Below the pieces are notes generated by a model, which searched no databases, was not told where the DNA came from, and worked only from the letters and a program-made list of their open reading frames with translations. Positions 29,379-37,902 of a DNA stretch of 64,000 nt are shown here, piece after piece. Origin of the DNA: Neisseria subflava. GTDB lineage: Bacteria; Pseudomonadota; Gammaproteobacteria; Burkholderiales; Neisseriaceae. Both the position numbers and the translations under genes were made by a program. The stretch covers positions 682,001 through 746,000 of the forward strand of contig NZ_POXP01000001.1 of assembly GCF_003044935.1 (NCBI RefSeq). Direction: 5' to 3'. Each line of letters opens with the position of its first letter. Position 1 is the stretch's first letter.

Positions 29379-30182
29379 TCAGGCCGTCTGAAACTGCCAG
29401 CTTTGCCAATGGTATTTGTCGTAATCGATAAGACGGGCAGGCTTCCAAGTTTTCGTCCAATGAACGTCGGTTTTAACGTGTTTGGCTCGCACCAATTTGA
29501 AAAGATTATCAAATTCATTGGATTGAACAGGCAGGTTGCCGTTGTTGGTGGCAAAATCAGTTGCATTACGGATAACAAAACCTTCACTGCAAGCCGCTCC
29601 TGTTTTCGGATCGTAGCCGCCAAGCTTGCCGGCAGTTTGTACGCTGTCCGTCCACGTCTCCCCCAAATTAGCGGCAAGCCATTGCGCTAAAGCAATATCT
29701 TCATTGGCGTATTTTTGAGTGAAATCTGCAAGCGGCTGGACAATGGGGATTTCTGGTACAGTCGGAAAATCAAACAGCTGCGCATAAAATTTAACCTCTT
29801 CCCATGAAAGCCAATGTCCGCCACGGCGGACTGCAAACAGGTAAAAATAGCTTTCCAGTTGTGAATAGGCAATCGAATGAATGCCATACAGATTCTCGCC
29901 AAAAAGTTCCAGATCGCCTAAATCATCTTTGATTTGCTGCCATCGTTGCAGCAAAGGTTTATCCCACGGATGCTGGGTAGGCGCAGCATGACTACGGGCA
30001 TAGAGGCCGTGTGCGGCAAAGCAGTTGTTTTGCCCATCTAATTTTTCGGTTAAAACCAATTTCGGCAGTGAGGCAAAATATGAAAGAAAGCCGCGCGGCA
30101 TAAAACGGTCGTCAGAAGTAGTACCGAGGCTGATGGGCGCGTGCAGGCTGCGGGCGTATTTTTGAGGTTCGGTTGTCGTCAT
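29379..30182 (-). CDS. ATP-dependent RNA ligase
   Basis: A 267-residue nucleotidyltransferase-fold ligase. Motif I is EKLDGQN (46-52), with Lys47 as the adenylated residue. ELFGENLYGIHS (92-103) is motif III/IIIa, SEGFVIRN (199-206) motif IV, and FKLVRAKH (228-235) motif V. It joins 3'-OH and 5'-phosphate RNA ends through an AMP intermediate. The start follows AAAGGAAAAAA. The HD-Pnk gene follows 32 bases downstream, with only a DUS between, so an operon for RNA repair is likely. Codon use is neisserial, unlike ptuAB. The damaged RNA substrate is unknown; tRNA cut by a toxin is a reasonable guess. Confidence 0.85.
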   Translation of the reverse strand: MTTTEPQKYARSLHAPISLGTTSDDRFMPRGFLSYFASLPKLVLTEKLDGQNNCFAAHGLYARSHAAPTQHPWDKPLLQRWQQIKDDLGDLELFGENLYGIHSIAYSQLESYFYLFAVRRGGHWLSWEEVKFYAQLFDFPTVPEIPIVQPLADFTQKYANEDIALAQWLAANLGETWTDSVQTAGKLGGYDPKTGAACSEGFVIRNATDFATNNGNLPVQSNEFDNLFKLVRAKHVKTDVHWTKTWKPARLIDYDKYHWQSWQFQTA

Positions 30183-30241
30183 AATATTTTTTCCTTTTTA
30201 TTCATTTTTTAATTTTCTTTTCAAGTATTCCCAGCGACTTG

Positions 30242-31543
30242 TTACATTTTCCCCACTATATTTCCTTGTTTAGAAACCAAAAGCTGGTCGATTTTCAAAT
30301 TTTCAGTATCGATGATTTCAAACTTATAACCGGCATAAACCAGAAAATCCGTACGCTTCGGGATTTTACGCAGGGAATACATCATAAAGCCGGCGATGGT
30401 TTCGTAGTTTTCCGAATCGGGAAACTCTTCGATATCCAACGCACGCATGACATCGGCGAGCGGGGTCGCGCCGTCCACCAACCATGTGTCTTCGGTACGG
30501 CGGATGATTTGCGGCTCTTCTTCGGTATTGACCAGCTCGCCCATCACAATGCTCATCACATCTTTCAGCGTTACCACACCGACCACCAGCGCGTATTCGT
30601 TCACTACGACGGCAAAGTCTTCGCCAGAAGTCTTGAAGGTTTCCAAGACATCGTAAAGCGACAGCGTATCGGGGATAAACAAGGCTTTACGCAACACGCG
30701 CTTGTCGGTCAGCCGGACATCTTTTTCTCTTAAAAATAAGGTCAGCAACGTATGCGATTCGATATAGCCGATGACACGTTCCAAATCACCGTCGCATACG
30801 AGGAATTTGTTGTGCGGTTTGTCCGACATCATTTCCAACACAGTATCGCTGTCGTCATGTTTGTCAAAATAGGCGATATATTCGCGCGTACTCATGGTGG
30901 AAGTGACCGTGCGCTCCTGCATATCAAAAATGTTTTCAATCAGATAGTGTTCTTGTTCTTTCAATACACCAGCCTGCGCGCCTGCATCAACGACGGCATA
31001 AATATCTTCCGAGGTCAGCTGCTCCTGACGGACGGTTGAGATTTTAAAGAGTTTGAATATTGCGTTTGCCAATCCGTCAAAAACCCAGACAAGGGGCTTT
31101 AAGATAAAAATCAAAAACATCATCGGACGGACAATGCGTACCGCCACCGCTTCGGGATGGGTCATTGCCATACGCTTGGGCATCAGGTCGGCAATTAAAA
31201 TAAAGCTGCCTGTAACCAGCGAGAATGTCAGCAAAGAGGCAACTGTGCTGCCCCAACTGCCTGCGTTCTCCAAAAGTTTGCCAAAATACGGACGTATTGC
31301 CGCCTCGCCAACGATACCGGCAAGAATGGCGACGGCGTTCAAACCGATTTGAACAACGGTAATAAAACTGCCCGGCTGCTGCTGCATATTGATTACGTCA
31401 AGCGCACGCGTATCGCCGCCGTCTTTCGCCATGACCTGCAATTTGATTTTGCGTGCCGAAGCAAGCGCAAGTTCGGAACAGGACACAAACGCGCTAATGA
31501 CAATCAGCAGGCACAATAATAATAAGGCTTCAAAAATATTCAT
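30242..31543 (-). CDS. CNNM/CorC-family (HlyC/TlyC-like) membrane transporter
   Basis: A 433-residue inner-membrane protein with an N-terminal CNNM (DUF21) domain of three to four helices (about 1-170), two CBS domains (about 200-330) and a C-terminal CorC_HlyC domain (about 345-428). E. coli YtfL is the nearest familiar layout. Members are proposed Mg2+/Co2+ or polyamine exporters; older names call them hemolysins, which is misleading. Motifs seen: SCSELALASARKIKL, LADLMPKRMAMTHPE, and LTSEDIYAVVDAGAQAGVL. It is monocistronic. Confidence 0.9.
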   Translation of the reverse strand: MNIFEALLLLCLLIVISAFVSCSELALASARKIKLQVMAKDGGDTRALDVINMQQQPGSFITVVQIGLNAVAILAGIVGEAAIRPYFGKLLENAGSWGSTVASLLTFSLVTGSFILIADLMPKRMAMTHPEAVAVRIVRPMMFLIFILKPLVWVFDGLANAIFKLFKISTVRQEQLTSEDIYAVVDAGAQAGVLKEQEHYLIENIFDMQERTVTSTMSTREYIAYFDKHDDSDTVLEMMSDKPHNKFLVCDGDLERVIGYIESHTLLTLFLREKDVRLTDKRVLRKALFIPDTLSLYDVLETFKTSGEDFAVVVNEYALVVGVVTLKDVMSIVMGELVNTEEEPQIIRRTEDTWLVDGATPLADVMRALDIEEFPDSENYETIAGFMMYSLRKIPKRTDFLVYAGYKFEIIDTENLKIDQLLVSKQGNIVGKM

Positions 31544-31644
31544 GAAAATATGTGTGTATGGTATAGGTTAAAAATATTCAAACAGCAAAGGCCGTCTGAA
31601 AAATTCAATTTGATCTTAGATTTGTATTATGTACATTTATTGTT

Positions 31645-32952
31645 TTAATCATCCAGCGCATCTTCATCCAAGGATTTCAGCCATTTCAGCTTTTCGCCAA
31701 TTTTAATTTCCAGCCCGCGCGGGACAGGTTGATAGAAATCCGGTTCGTCCAAGCCATCGGGCATATAGCTTTCGCCGGTGGCGTAGGCATTTGGTTCGTC
31801 ATGGGCGTAGCGGTATTCACGTCCGTAGCCCAATTCTTTCATCAGTTTGGTCGGGGCATTGCGCAGGTGGACAGGTACTTCGTCGCTGGCGTTTTCTTGG
31901 ACAAAGCGGCGCATTTGGTTGTATGCCTTATAGCCTGCATTGGATTTGGCGGCGGCAGCGAGATACAACACGGCTTGAGCCAAAGCGAGCTCCCCTTCTG
32001 GCGAGCCTAAGCGCTCATAAGTAGTGGCGGCATCATTGGCAATCGTTAAGGCACGCGGATCGGCCAAACCGATATCTTCCCATGCCATGCGGACAATGCG
32101 GCGGGCAAGATAGCGCGGGTCGGTACCGCCGTCGAGCATACGGCAGAACCAATACAATGCCGCGTTAGGATGCGAACCGCGTACGGATTTGTGCAGCGCG
32201 GAAATCTGATTGTAGAAACTCTCGCCACCCTTATCAAAACGACGGATTTGCGCACCCAAACTATCGGCAAGAAATTCAGCAGTTAAGGTTTTCAGACGGC
32301 GTGTATTAGCGGCGCGTAAAAGCTGCTCGATCAAGTTCAACAATCTGCGCGCATCGCCATCGGCAGTATTCACAAGCAATTCTTGCGCGTCTGCTTCAAT
32401 CGTGAAATCTTGGTATTCAGGCAAAGCCAATACTTTGGCAATCAGCTTCTTCAGGTCGTCTGAAGACAAGGATTGCAAGACATACACCTGCGCCCTACTG
32501 AGTAATGCCGGATTGACTTCAAATGACGGATTCTCCGTGGTAGCACCGATAAAGGTTAATAAACCACTTTCGACATAAGGCAAAAATGCGTCCTGCTGCG
32601 CTTTGTTGAAGCGGTGTACCTCGTCAACAAACAAAATCGTCGCATGCCCTTGCTGCAAGGCAATTTCAGCTTTCTCAATTGCCTCACGTATGTCTTTTAC
32701 GCCGGAAAATACGGCGGAAACCGGCAGAAACTGGGCATTGAAACTCTGCGCTAAAATCCGCGCCAACGTCGTCTTGCCCACGCCCGGCGGCCCCCACAGC
32801 AACATAGAATGCGGCTTCCCACCCTCGACCGCCACGCGCAAAGGTTTGCCTTCGCCGATTAAGTGCTGCTGCCCGATGACATCGTCTAAAGAATGTGGGC
32901 GCAGGCGTTCGGCTAAAGGGGCTTCGGGTTGGCGGGTAAAAAGGTCGGACAT
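31645..32952 (-). CDS. rarA: Replication-associated recombination ATPase RarA
   Basis: A 435-residue AAA+ ATPase (RarA/MgsA) that acts at stalled replication forks. Walker A is GPPGVGKTTLARIL, Walker B is LFVDEVHRFNKAQQDAFLP, and TENPSFEVNPALLSR (sensor/Arg finger) follows. The C-terminal tetramerisation domain is complete. The start ATG is at 32952. An exact mucosa-type DUS (AGGTCGTCTGAA) lies inside the gene at 32453-32464. The lipoprotein gene is divergent. Confidence 0.95.
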   Translation of the reverse strand: MSDLFTRQPEAPLAERLRPHSLDDVIGQQHLIGEGKPLRVAVEGGKPHSMLLWGPPGVGKTTLARILAQSFNAQFLPVSAVFSGVKDIREAIEKAEIALQQGHATILFVDEVHRFNKAQQDAFLPYVESGLLTFIGATTENPSFEVNPALLSRAQVYVLQSLSSDDLKKLIAKVLALPEYQDFTIEADAQELLVNTADGDARRLLNLIEQLLRAANTRRLKTLTAEFLADSLGAQIRRFDKGGESFYNQISALHKSVRGSHPNAALYWFCRMLDGGTDPRYLARRIVRMAWEDIGLADPRALTIANDAATTYERLGSPEGELALAQAVLYLAAAAKSNAGYKAYNQMRRFVQENASDEVPVHLRNAPTKLMKELGYGREYRYAHDEPNAYATGESYMPDGLDEPDFYQPVPRGLEIKIGEKLKWLKSLDEDALDD

Positions 32953-33039
32953 AGCGGCTTTCGTGCTGGCTGATTGAAAAGAAAACTCGCTAGCATTATA
33001 CGGCAGTTTCGCAAACTCACATATCGGGCCGCATTACGG

Positions 33040-33045
33040 TATAAT
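33040..33045 (+). promoter_or_regulatory. -10 element of the lipoprotein gene
   Basis: TATAAT at 33040-33045 in ACGGTATAATACACGC is a consensus -10, 59 bases before the ATG at 33104. No clear -35 is seen. Confidence 0.55.
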
Positions 33046-33103
33046 ACACGCTATTTTGAGAATTCTTCGGGCGTTTCAGACGGCCTTGCTTACAGGAAAT
33101 ATC

Positions 33104-33478
33104 ATGACTTCAAAAACTCTTTTGGCAGCTGTTACATCAGTTTTCTTATTGGGTGCATGCGCTACCGGCGGCGAATCTTTCGGCGGTTTGGGCAGCGGTA
33201 CAGGTATCGGCAGCAGCGTAGTGAAAATGGCGGTAGACAGCCAATGCCGTACCGAATTGAACAAACGTAACGAATGGCGCGTCATTGCTTTGGCCATGAG
33301 CGCGGAAAAACAAGCCGAATGGGAAAATAAAATCTGCGGCTGCGCCAGCGAAGAAGCGCCAAACCAATTGACTGCAACCGAAATGATGCAGGTGTTGAGC
33401 CCGGCAACTCGCGAGCAGGCCATTGCTTCCGTTACCGCGAAAACGGTTACCGCCTGCTTCAAACGACTCTACAAATAA
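33104..33478 (+). CDS. Small predicted lipoprotein
   Basis: A 124-residue protein from ATG 33104 (AGGAAA 7 bases upstream). A longer frame from 33056 lacks a ribosome site and hides the signal. The lipobox LLGAC puts the lipidated Cys near residue 18, followed by a Gly/Ser-rich linker. The mature part has four Cys (QCRTEL, KICGCAS, TACFKRL) and a helical end. I do not recognise a family; the C-terminal half resembles small stress- or envelope-associated lipoproteins only in general form. Confidence 0.7.
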   Translation: MTSKTLLAAVTSVFLLGACATGGESFGGLGSGTGIGSSVVKMAVDSQCRTELNKRNEWRVIALAMSAEKQAEWENKICGCASEEAPNQLTATEMMQVLSPATREQAIASVTAKTVTACFKRLYK

Positions 33479-33481
33479 TCG

Positions 33482-33518
33482 TTCAGACGGCCTTTTTTAA
33501 TATCGAGGCCGTCTGAAT
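33482..33518. terminator. Outward-facing DUS pair
   Basis: TTCAGACGGCC (33482 onward) and GGCCGTCTGAA (to 33518) pair around a T-rich loop. It lies right after the lipoprotein stop. The T run sits in the loop, so terminator strength is uncertain. Confidence 0.45.
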
Positions 33519-33564
33519 TCGTTTTGACTTTCTATTTGAATTTTAAATATATAGAGAAGAAACC

Positions 33565-34974
33565 ATGAAATACATCAGCACCCGCGGTGCAACCGCACGC
33601 AAGCAATTCAGCGAAGTTTTATTGATGGGCTTGGCTCCTGACGGCGGTTTGATGCTGCCTGAGCAATACCCTCAAATCGACCGTGCTACTTTAGACCAAT
33701 GGCGCACACTCAGCTATCCTGAGTTGGCGTTTGAAGTCATGAGCCTGTTTGCCACCGACATCCCTGCTGATGATTTACGCGATATCATCAACCGTACCTA
33801 CACCGAAGAAGTATTCGGCACAAAAGCCATTACTCCGGTTCGTACACTTTCAGACGGCATCAAAATTCAAGCCCTCTCCAACGGCCCGACTTTGGCATTC
33901 AAAGACATGGCCATGCAATTCTTGGGCAATGCGTTTGAATATGTATTGAACAAAGAAGGCAAAGAACTCAATATCTTAGGCGCCACTAGTGGCGACACCG
34001 GCTCTGCCGCCGAATATGCCCTGCGCGGTAAAAAAGGCGTCAATGTCTTCATGCTGTCTCCGGAAGGCAAAATGAGCGCATTCCAACGCGCGCAAATGTT
34101 CAGCTTGCAAGATGCCAACATCCACAACATCGCTGTTGAAGGCATGTTTGACGACTGCCAAGACATCGTCAAAGCCGTACAAAACGATGCCGAATTCAAA
34201 GCCAAATACCACATCGGCACAGTCAACTCCATCAACTGGGGCCGCATTGTCGCCCAAGTCGTGTACTACTTTGCCGGTTATTTCAATGCCACTTCGAGCA
34301 ATGACGAAAAAGTCAGCTTCTGCGTACCAAGCGGCAACTTCGGCAATGTCTGCGCCGGCCATATCGCCCGCCAAATGGGTCTGCCTATCCATCGCTTGAT
34401 TGTCGCCACTAATGAAAACGACGTATTGGACGAATTTTTCAAAACCGGCGCATACCGCCCGCGCAACAGCGAACACACCCACGTTACTTCCAGCCCGTCT
34501 ATGGATATTTCCAAAGCCTCCAACTTCGAGCGTTTTGTGTTTGACCTGATGGACCGTGATGCAGACGAAATCAAAACCTTATGGGCTGAAGTAGGTTCCG
34601 GTAAAGGTTTTAATTTGGAATTTGCCTTAAACAAAGTACATCAACAATATGGCTTTGTTTCCGGCAAATCGACCCATGCCAACCGCCTTGCCACCATCAA
34701 ACAGGTTTACGAGCAAGACCGTGAATTGATTGATCCGCATACTGCTGATGGCATTAAAGTCGCCCGTGAAGTCCGCGAAGCCGGCGAAACCATTGTCTGC
34801 CTCGAAACCGCATTGGCTGCCAAATTTGAAGCCACCATCCATGAAGCGGTCGGCAAAGTTGCGATCCCCCGTCCGGCCGCATTGGAAGGCTTGGAAAACC
34901 TGCCGCAACGTGTCCGTGTTGTCCCTAATAATGCAACGGCAGTGAAAGACATCATTAAGGAAGCCCTGGCTTAA
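33565..34974 (+). CDS. thrC: Threonine synthase
   Basis: A 469-residue PLP enzyme that converts O-phosphohomoserine to threonine. It is the long class (ThrC with N-terminal MKYISTRG). The PLP Lys is Lys113 in LAFKDMAMQFLG. GATSGDTGSAAEYALRG is the phosphate-binding region and CVPSGNFGNVCAGHIA another conserved block. AGAAGAAA precedes the start. An AT-type DUS (TTCAGACGGCAT, 33849-33860) is inside the gene. It stands alone. Confidence 0.97.
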   Translation: MKYISTRGATARKQFSEVLLMGLAPDGGLMLPEQYPQIDRATLDQWRTLSYPELAFEVMSLFATDIPADDLRDIINRTYTEEVFGTKAITPVRTLSDGIKIQALSNGPTLAFKDMAMQFLGNAFEYVLNKEGKELNILGATSGDTGSAAEYALRGKKGVNVFMLSPEGKMSAFQRAQMFSLQDANIHNIAVEGMFDDCQDIVKAVQNDAEFKAKYHIGTVNSINWGRIVAQVVYYFAGYFNATSSNDEKVSFCVPSGNFGNVCAGHIARQMGLPIHRLIVATNENDVLDEFFKTGAYRPRNSEHTHVTSSPSMDISKASNFERFVFDLMDRDADEIKTLWAEVGSGKGFNLEFALNKVHQQYGFVSGKSTHANRLATIKQVYEQDRELIDPHTADGIKVAREVREAGETIVCLETALAAKFEATIHEAVGKVAIPRPAALEGLENLPQRVRVVPNNATAVKDIIKEALA

Positions 34975-34997
34975 CTGGCCGTCCTTGACGACTGCAT

Positions 34998-35025
34998 AGG
35001 CCGTTTGAAAAAGTTTCAGACGGCC
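34998..35025 (+). terminator. DUS-pair terminator of thrC
   Basis: AGGCCGTTTGAAA (one variant base) and TTTCAGACGGCC pair closely, 24 bases after the thrC stop. Confidence 0.55.
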
Positions 35026-35125
35026 GCAACCGATATTTGAGAAGTGGGTAACATTATTGCCAAACCCACCACGCTGCAGTCGTTCCTAATATAAAATCAA
35101 GGTGTTAAAACAATACCGACTCCTT

Positions 35126-35154
35126 TTGACTTTCAATTGCAAACATTGTAATGA
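35126..35154 (+). promoter_or_regulatory. Possible msbA promoter
   Basis: TTGACT (35126-35131) and TAATGA (35149-35154) with a 17-base spacer lie about 50 bases before msbA. The -35 is good and the -10 weak. Confidence 0.4.
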
Positions 35155-35202
35155 CAGATATTTTCGTTTAGAATTGCATGTTTGCTCTAAATCTGGATTG
35201 AT

Positions 35203-36969
35203 ATGCAGACAACACAAGCCGCATCCAACTGGGAGCTGTACAAGCGTTTGCTTGGATATTTAAAAAGCTATTGGAAGATGTTTATCGTCTCCGTAGTGGC
35301 CATGCTGATTGTCGCCGGTACCATGCCGGCTTTCGGTTACTTGCTCAAACCTCTGATTAATGAAGGTTTTGTTGATAAAAACATGAAAAGCATGTCATGG
35401 TTGCCGCTGGCAATTGTGGCGCTGTTTTTCGTTCGCGGCCTGTTTAACTTCATTAACGAATATTGCACGACTTATCTGTCCAGCCACTTGGTGCAGCGCT
35501 TGCGCGGTGAAATGTTCAACAAAATGATGCACCTGCCGACTTCGTATTTCAGCAGCAATACCGGCGGCCGTTTGATGTCTCGTATCTTGAACGACGTCAA
35601 TCAAATTACCGATGCAGGGTTTAACGTCATTACCGTGATTGCTAAAGACGGCGTGAGCGTAGTCGGCCTATTGGGCTTGCTGACTTATCTGAACTGGCGT
35701 TTGACCCTGATTACTTTTATCATCTTGCCGGTTGTTGCTGTATGTATCCAAACAGTCAGCAAACGCCTGCGCAAACTGTCTGCCAACAACCAAATTTATC
35801 TTGGCCAGCTGATGCAGGTCTTGGGCGAAAGCATTAATGGTGAACGCGTTGTAAAAATCTACGGCGGTCAAGATTATGAAAACCGCCGCTTCGACCGTAT
35901 TGCCAATGATGTTCGCCGCAACCTGCTCAAACAGGTTTCCGCCAGCTCTGCCGGTACCGGCATTACGCAATTAATGGCCTCGGTTGCTCTGGCTGCGATT
36001 ATTTACGCAGCCGCCCGCCAAGCAGGACTTTCCGGCTTTAGTGCAGGCGATTTCATGTCGTTTTTGTCGAGCATGATCATGATGTTTGACCCCATTAAAC
36101 GCATGACCGGCGTGATGCAATCCCTGCAACGCGGTTTGGCGGCGGCAGAAAGTGTCTTCACCTTTTTGGATCAACCCGAAGAAAGCAACGAAGGCAAACA
36201 AACCCTCAGCCCAAACCCTGGCGATATCGAATTTTGCGATGTTGTACACCGCTATCCTGAAGCCGAACGTAACAGCTTGAACCACATTAACCTGCTTGTA
36301 CCGCAAGGCAAAGTGACCGCATTGGTCGGCGCATCAGGCTGCGGTAAAACCACCCTGGCCAATATGTTGCCGCGCTTCCTCAATCCGGATGAAGGCAAGG
36401 TCTTGATTGGCGGCATCAACATCAATGAATATACACTAGAAAGCCTGCGCAGCCGCATGGCATTCGTTAGCCAAAACGTTGTCCTGTTTAATGGTACGAT
36501 TGCTGAAAACATTGCCTATGCTCAAGCTGACAAATTCAGTGAAGAAGAAATTATCAATGCTGCAAAAGCCGCGAATGCTTGGGAATTTATCCAAAAAATG
36601 CCGCAAGGCTTGCACACTGAAGTTGGCGAAAACGGTTTAAAACTGTCCGGCGGCCAACGTCAACGCCTCGCCATTGCGCGTGCACTTTTGAAAAACGCAC
36701 CGATTTTAATTTTGGACGAAGCCACCAGCGCATTGGATAATGAATCCGAACGTTTGGTACAAACCGCATTGGAAAACCTGATGCAAAACCGTACCACATT
36801 GGTGATTGCCCACCGACTTTCGACCATCGAAAAAGCCGACAACATCGTTGTCATGCATGAAGGCAATGTCGTAGAACAAGGCACTCATCATGAATTGATT
36901 AGCGCAGGCGGACGCTATTCCGACCTGCACAGCCTCAGCGAAAAATCAGCCAAACCGGCAAGCAAGTAG
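35203..36969 (+). CDS. msbA: Lipid A export ABC transporter MsbA
   Basis: A 588-residue homodimeric half-transporter that flips lipid A-core across the inner membrane. Six N-terminal helices (about 25-310) precede a nucleotide-binding domain with Walker A GASGCGKTTL, the Q-loop VSQNVVLFNG, signature LSGGQRQRLAIARALL, Walker B ILILDEATSALD and the switch AHRLSTIEKAD. Length and order match MsbA; the generic alternative is another ABCB-type exporter. It has its own promoter region and a fpr gene follows. Confidence 0.92.
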   Translation: MQTTQAASNWELYKRLLGYLKSYWKMFIVSVVAMLIVAGTMPAFGYLLKPLINEGFVDKNMKSMSWLPLAIVALFFVRGLFNFINEYCTTYLSSHLVQRLRGEMFNKMMHLPTSYFSSNTGGRLMSRILNDVNQITDAGFNVITVIAKDGVSVVGLLGLLTYLNWRLTLITFIILPVVAVCIQTVSKRLRKLSANNQIYLGQLMQVLGESINGERVVKIYGGQDYENRRFDRIANDVRRNLLKQVSASSAGTGITQLMASVALAAIIYAAARQAGLSGFSAGDFMSFLSSMIMMFDPIKRMTGVMQSLQRGLAAAESVFTFLDQPEESNEGKQTLSPNPGDIEFCDVVHRYPEAERNSLNHINLLVPQGKVTALVGASGCGKTTLANMLPRFLNPDEGKVLIGGININEYTLESLRSRMAFVSQNVVLFNGTIAENIAYAQADKFSEEEIINAAKAANAWEFIQKMPQGLHTEVGENGLKLSGGQRQRLAIARALLKNAPILILDEATSALDNESERLVQTALENLMQNRTTLVIAHRLSTIEKADNIVVMHEGNVVEQGTHHELISAGGRYSDLHSLSEKSAKPASK

Positions 36970-37054
36970 CTGAACACAATATTCCATTCTTTTTATTAAC
37001 CTTGGCCGCCCCGACTTATCCTTTTCAGACGGCCTTATCCGACAGGAAATATCA

Positions 37055-37831
37055 ATGGCAGCATTCAACACCCAGAAAGTCTTGTCCGTACACCACTGGA
37101 CCGACGCTTACTTCACTTTCACCTGTACCCGTGACGAATCTTTGCGCTTTGAAAACGGCCAGTTCGTCATGGTCGGCCTGATGGTAGACGGCAAACCGCT
37201 GATGCGCGCATACAGCGTGGCTTCCGCCAACTGGGAAGAGCATCTGGAATTTTTCAGTATTAAAGTACAAGACGGCCCATTGACCAGCCGCCTGCAACAC
37301 CTTAAAGTCGGTGATGATGTCCTCATCAGTAAAAAACCAACCGGTACATTGGTTGCCGGCGACCTGAATCCGGGCAAACACCTCTACCTCTTGAGCACCG
37401 GTACCGGCATCGCCCCTTTCTTGAGCATTACCAAAGACCCTGAAATTTACGAGCAATTCGAAAAAATCATCTTGGTTCACGGCGTACGCTACAAAAAAGA
37501 TTTGGCATACTACGACCGCTTCACTAAAGAATTGCCCGAACACGAATACTTGGGCGACTTGGTTAAAGAAAAACTGATTTACTATCCAATCGTTTCACGC
37601 GAAGAATATGTACACCAAGGCCGTCTGACCGATTTGATGCGCAGCGGCAAACTCTTCGAAGACATCGGCCTGCCTAAAATCAATCCACAAGACGACCGCG
37701 CCATGCTGTGCGGCAGCCCTGCCATGTTGAAAGACACCTGCAACGTCTTGGACGATTTCGGCCTGACCGTTTCTCCGAAAACCGGTGTCCGCGGCGACTA
37801 CCTGATTGAGCGCGCATTCGTCGATCAATAA
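37055..37831 (+). CDS. fpr: Ferredoxin/flavodoxin-NADP+ reductase
   Basis: A 258-residue FAD enzyme that moves electrons between NADPH and ferredoxin or flavodoxin. RAYSVASANWEEHLEFF is the FAD-binding RxYS motif, LLSTGTGIAPFLSI the NADP phosphate-binding loop, and GVRGDYLIERAFVDQ the C-terminal end typical of bacterial-type Fpr. The start follows GACAGGAAA. A DUS core lies inside near 37618. It is monocistronic. Confidence 0.95.
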   Translation: MAAFNTQKVLSVHHWTDAYFTFTCTRDESLRFENGQFVMVGLMVDGKPLMRAYSVASANWEEHLEFFSIKVQDGPLTSRLQHLKVGDDVLISKKPTGTLVAGDLNPGKHLYLLSTGTGIAPFLSITKDPEIYEQFEKIILVHGVRYKKDLAYYDRFTKELPEHEYLGDLVKEKLIYYPIVSREEYVHQGRLTDLMRSGKLFEDIGLPKINPQDDRAMLCGSPAMLKDTCNVLDDFGLTVSPKTGVRGDYLIERAFVDQ

Positions 37832-37845
37832 CGTACGTCAGCAAC

Positions 37846-37877
37846 AGGCCGTCTGAAACCCTTCTTTCAGACGGCCT
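37846..37877 (+). terminator. DUS-pair terminator of fpr
   Basis: AGGCCGTCTGAAA and TTTCAGACGGCCT pair around a short loop 15 bases after the fpr stop. Confidence 0.75.
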
Positions 37878-37902
37878 AAACCTTAATAATTTATCCCACA
37901 TT

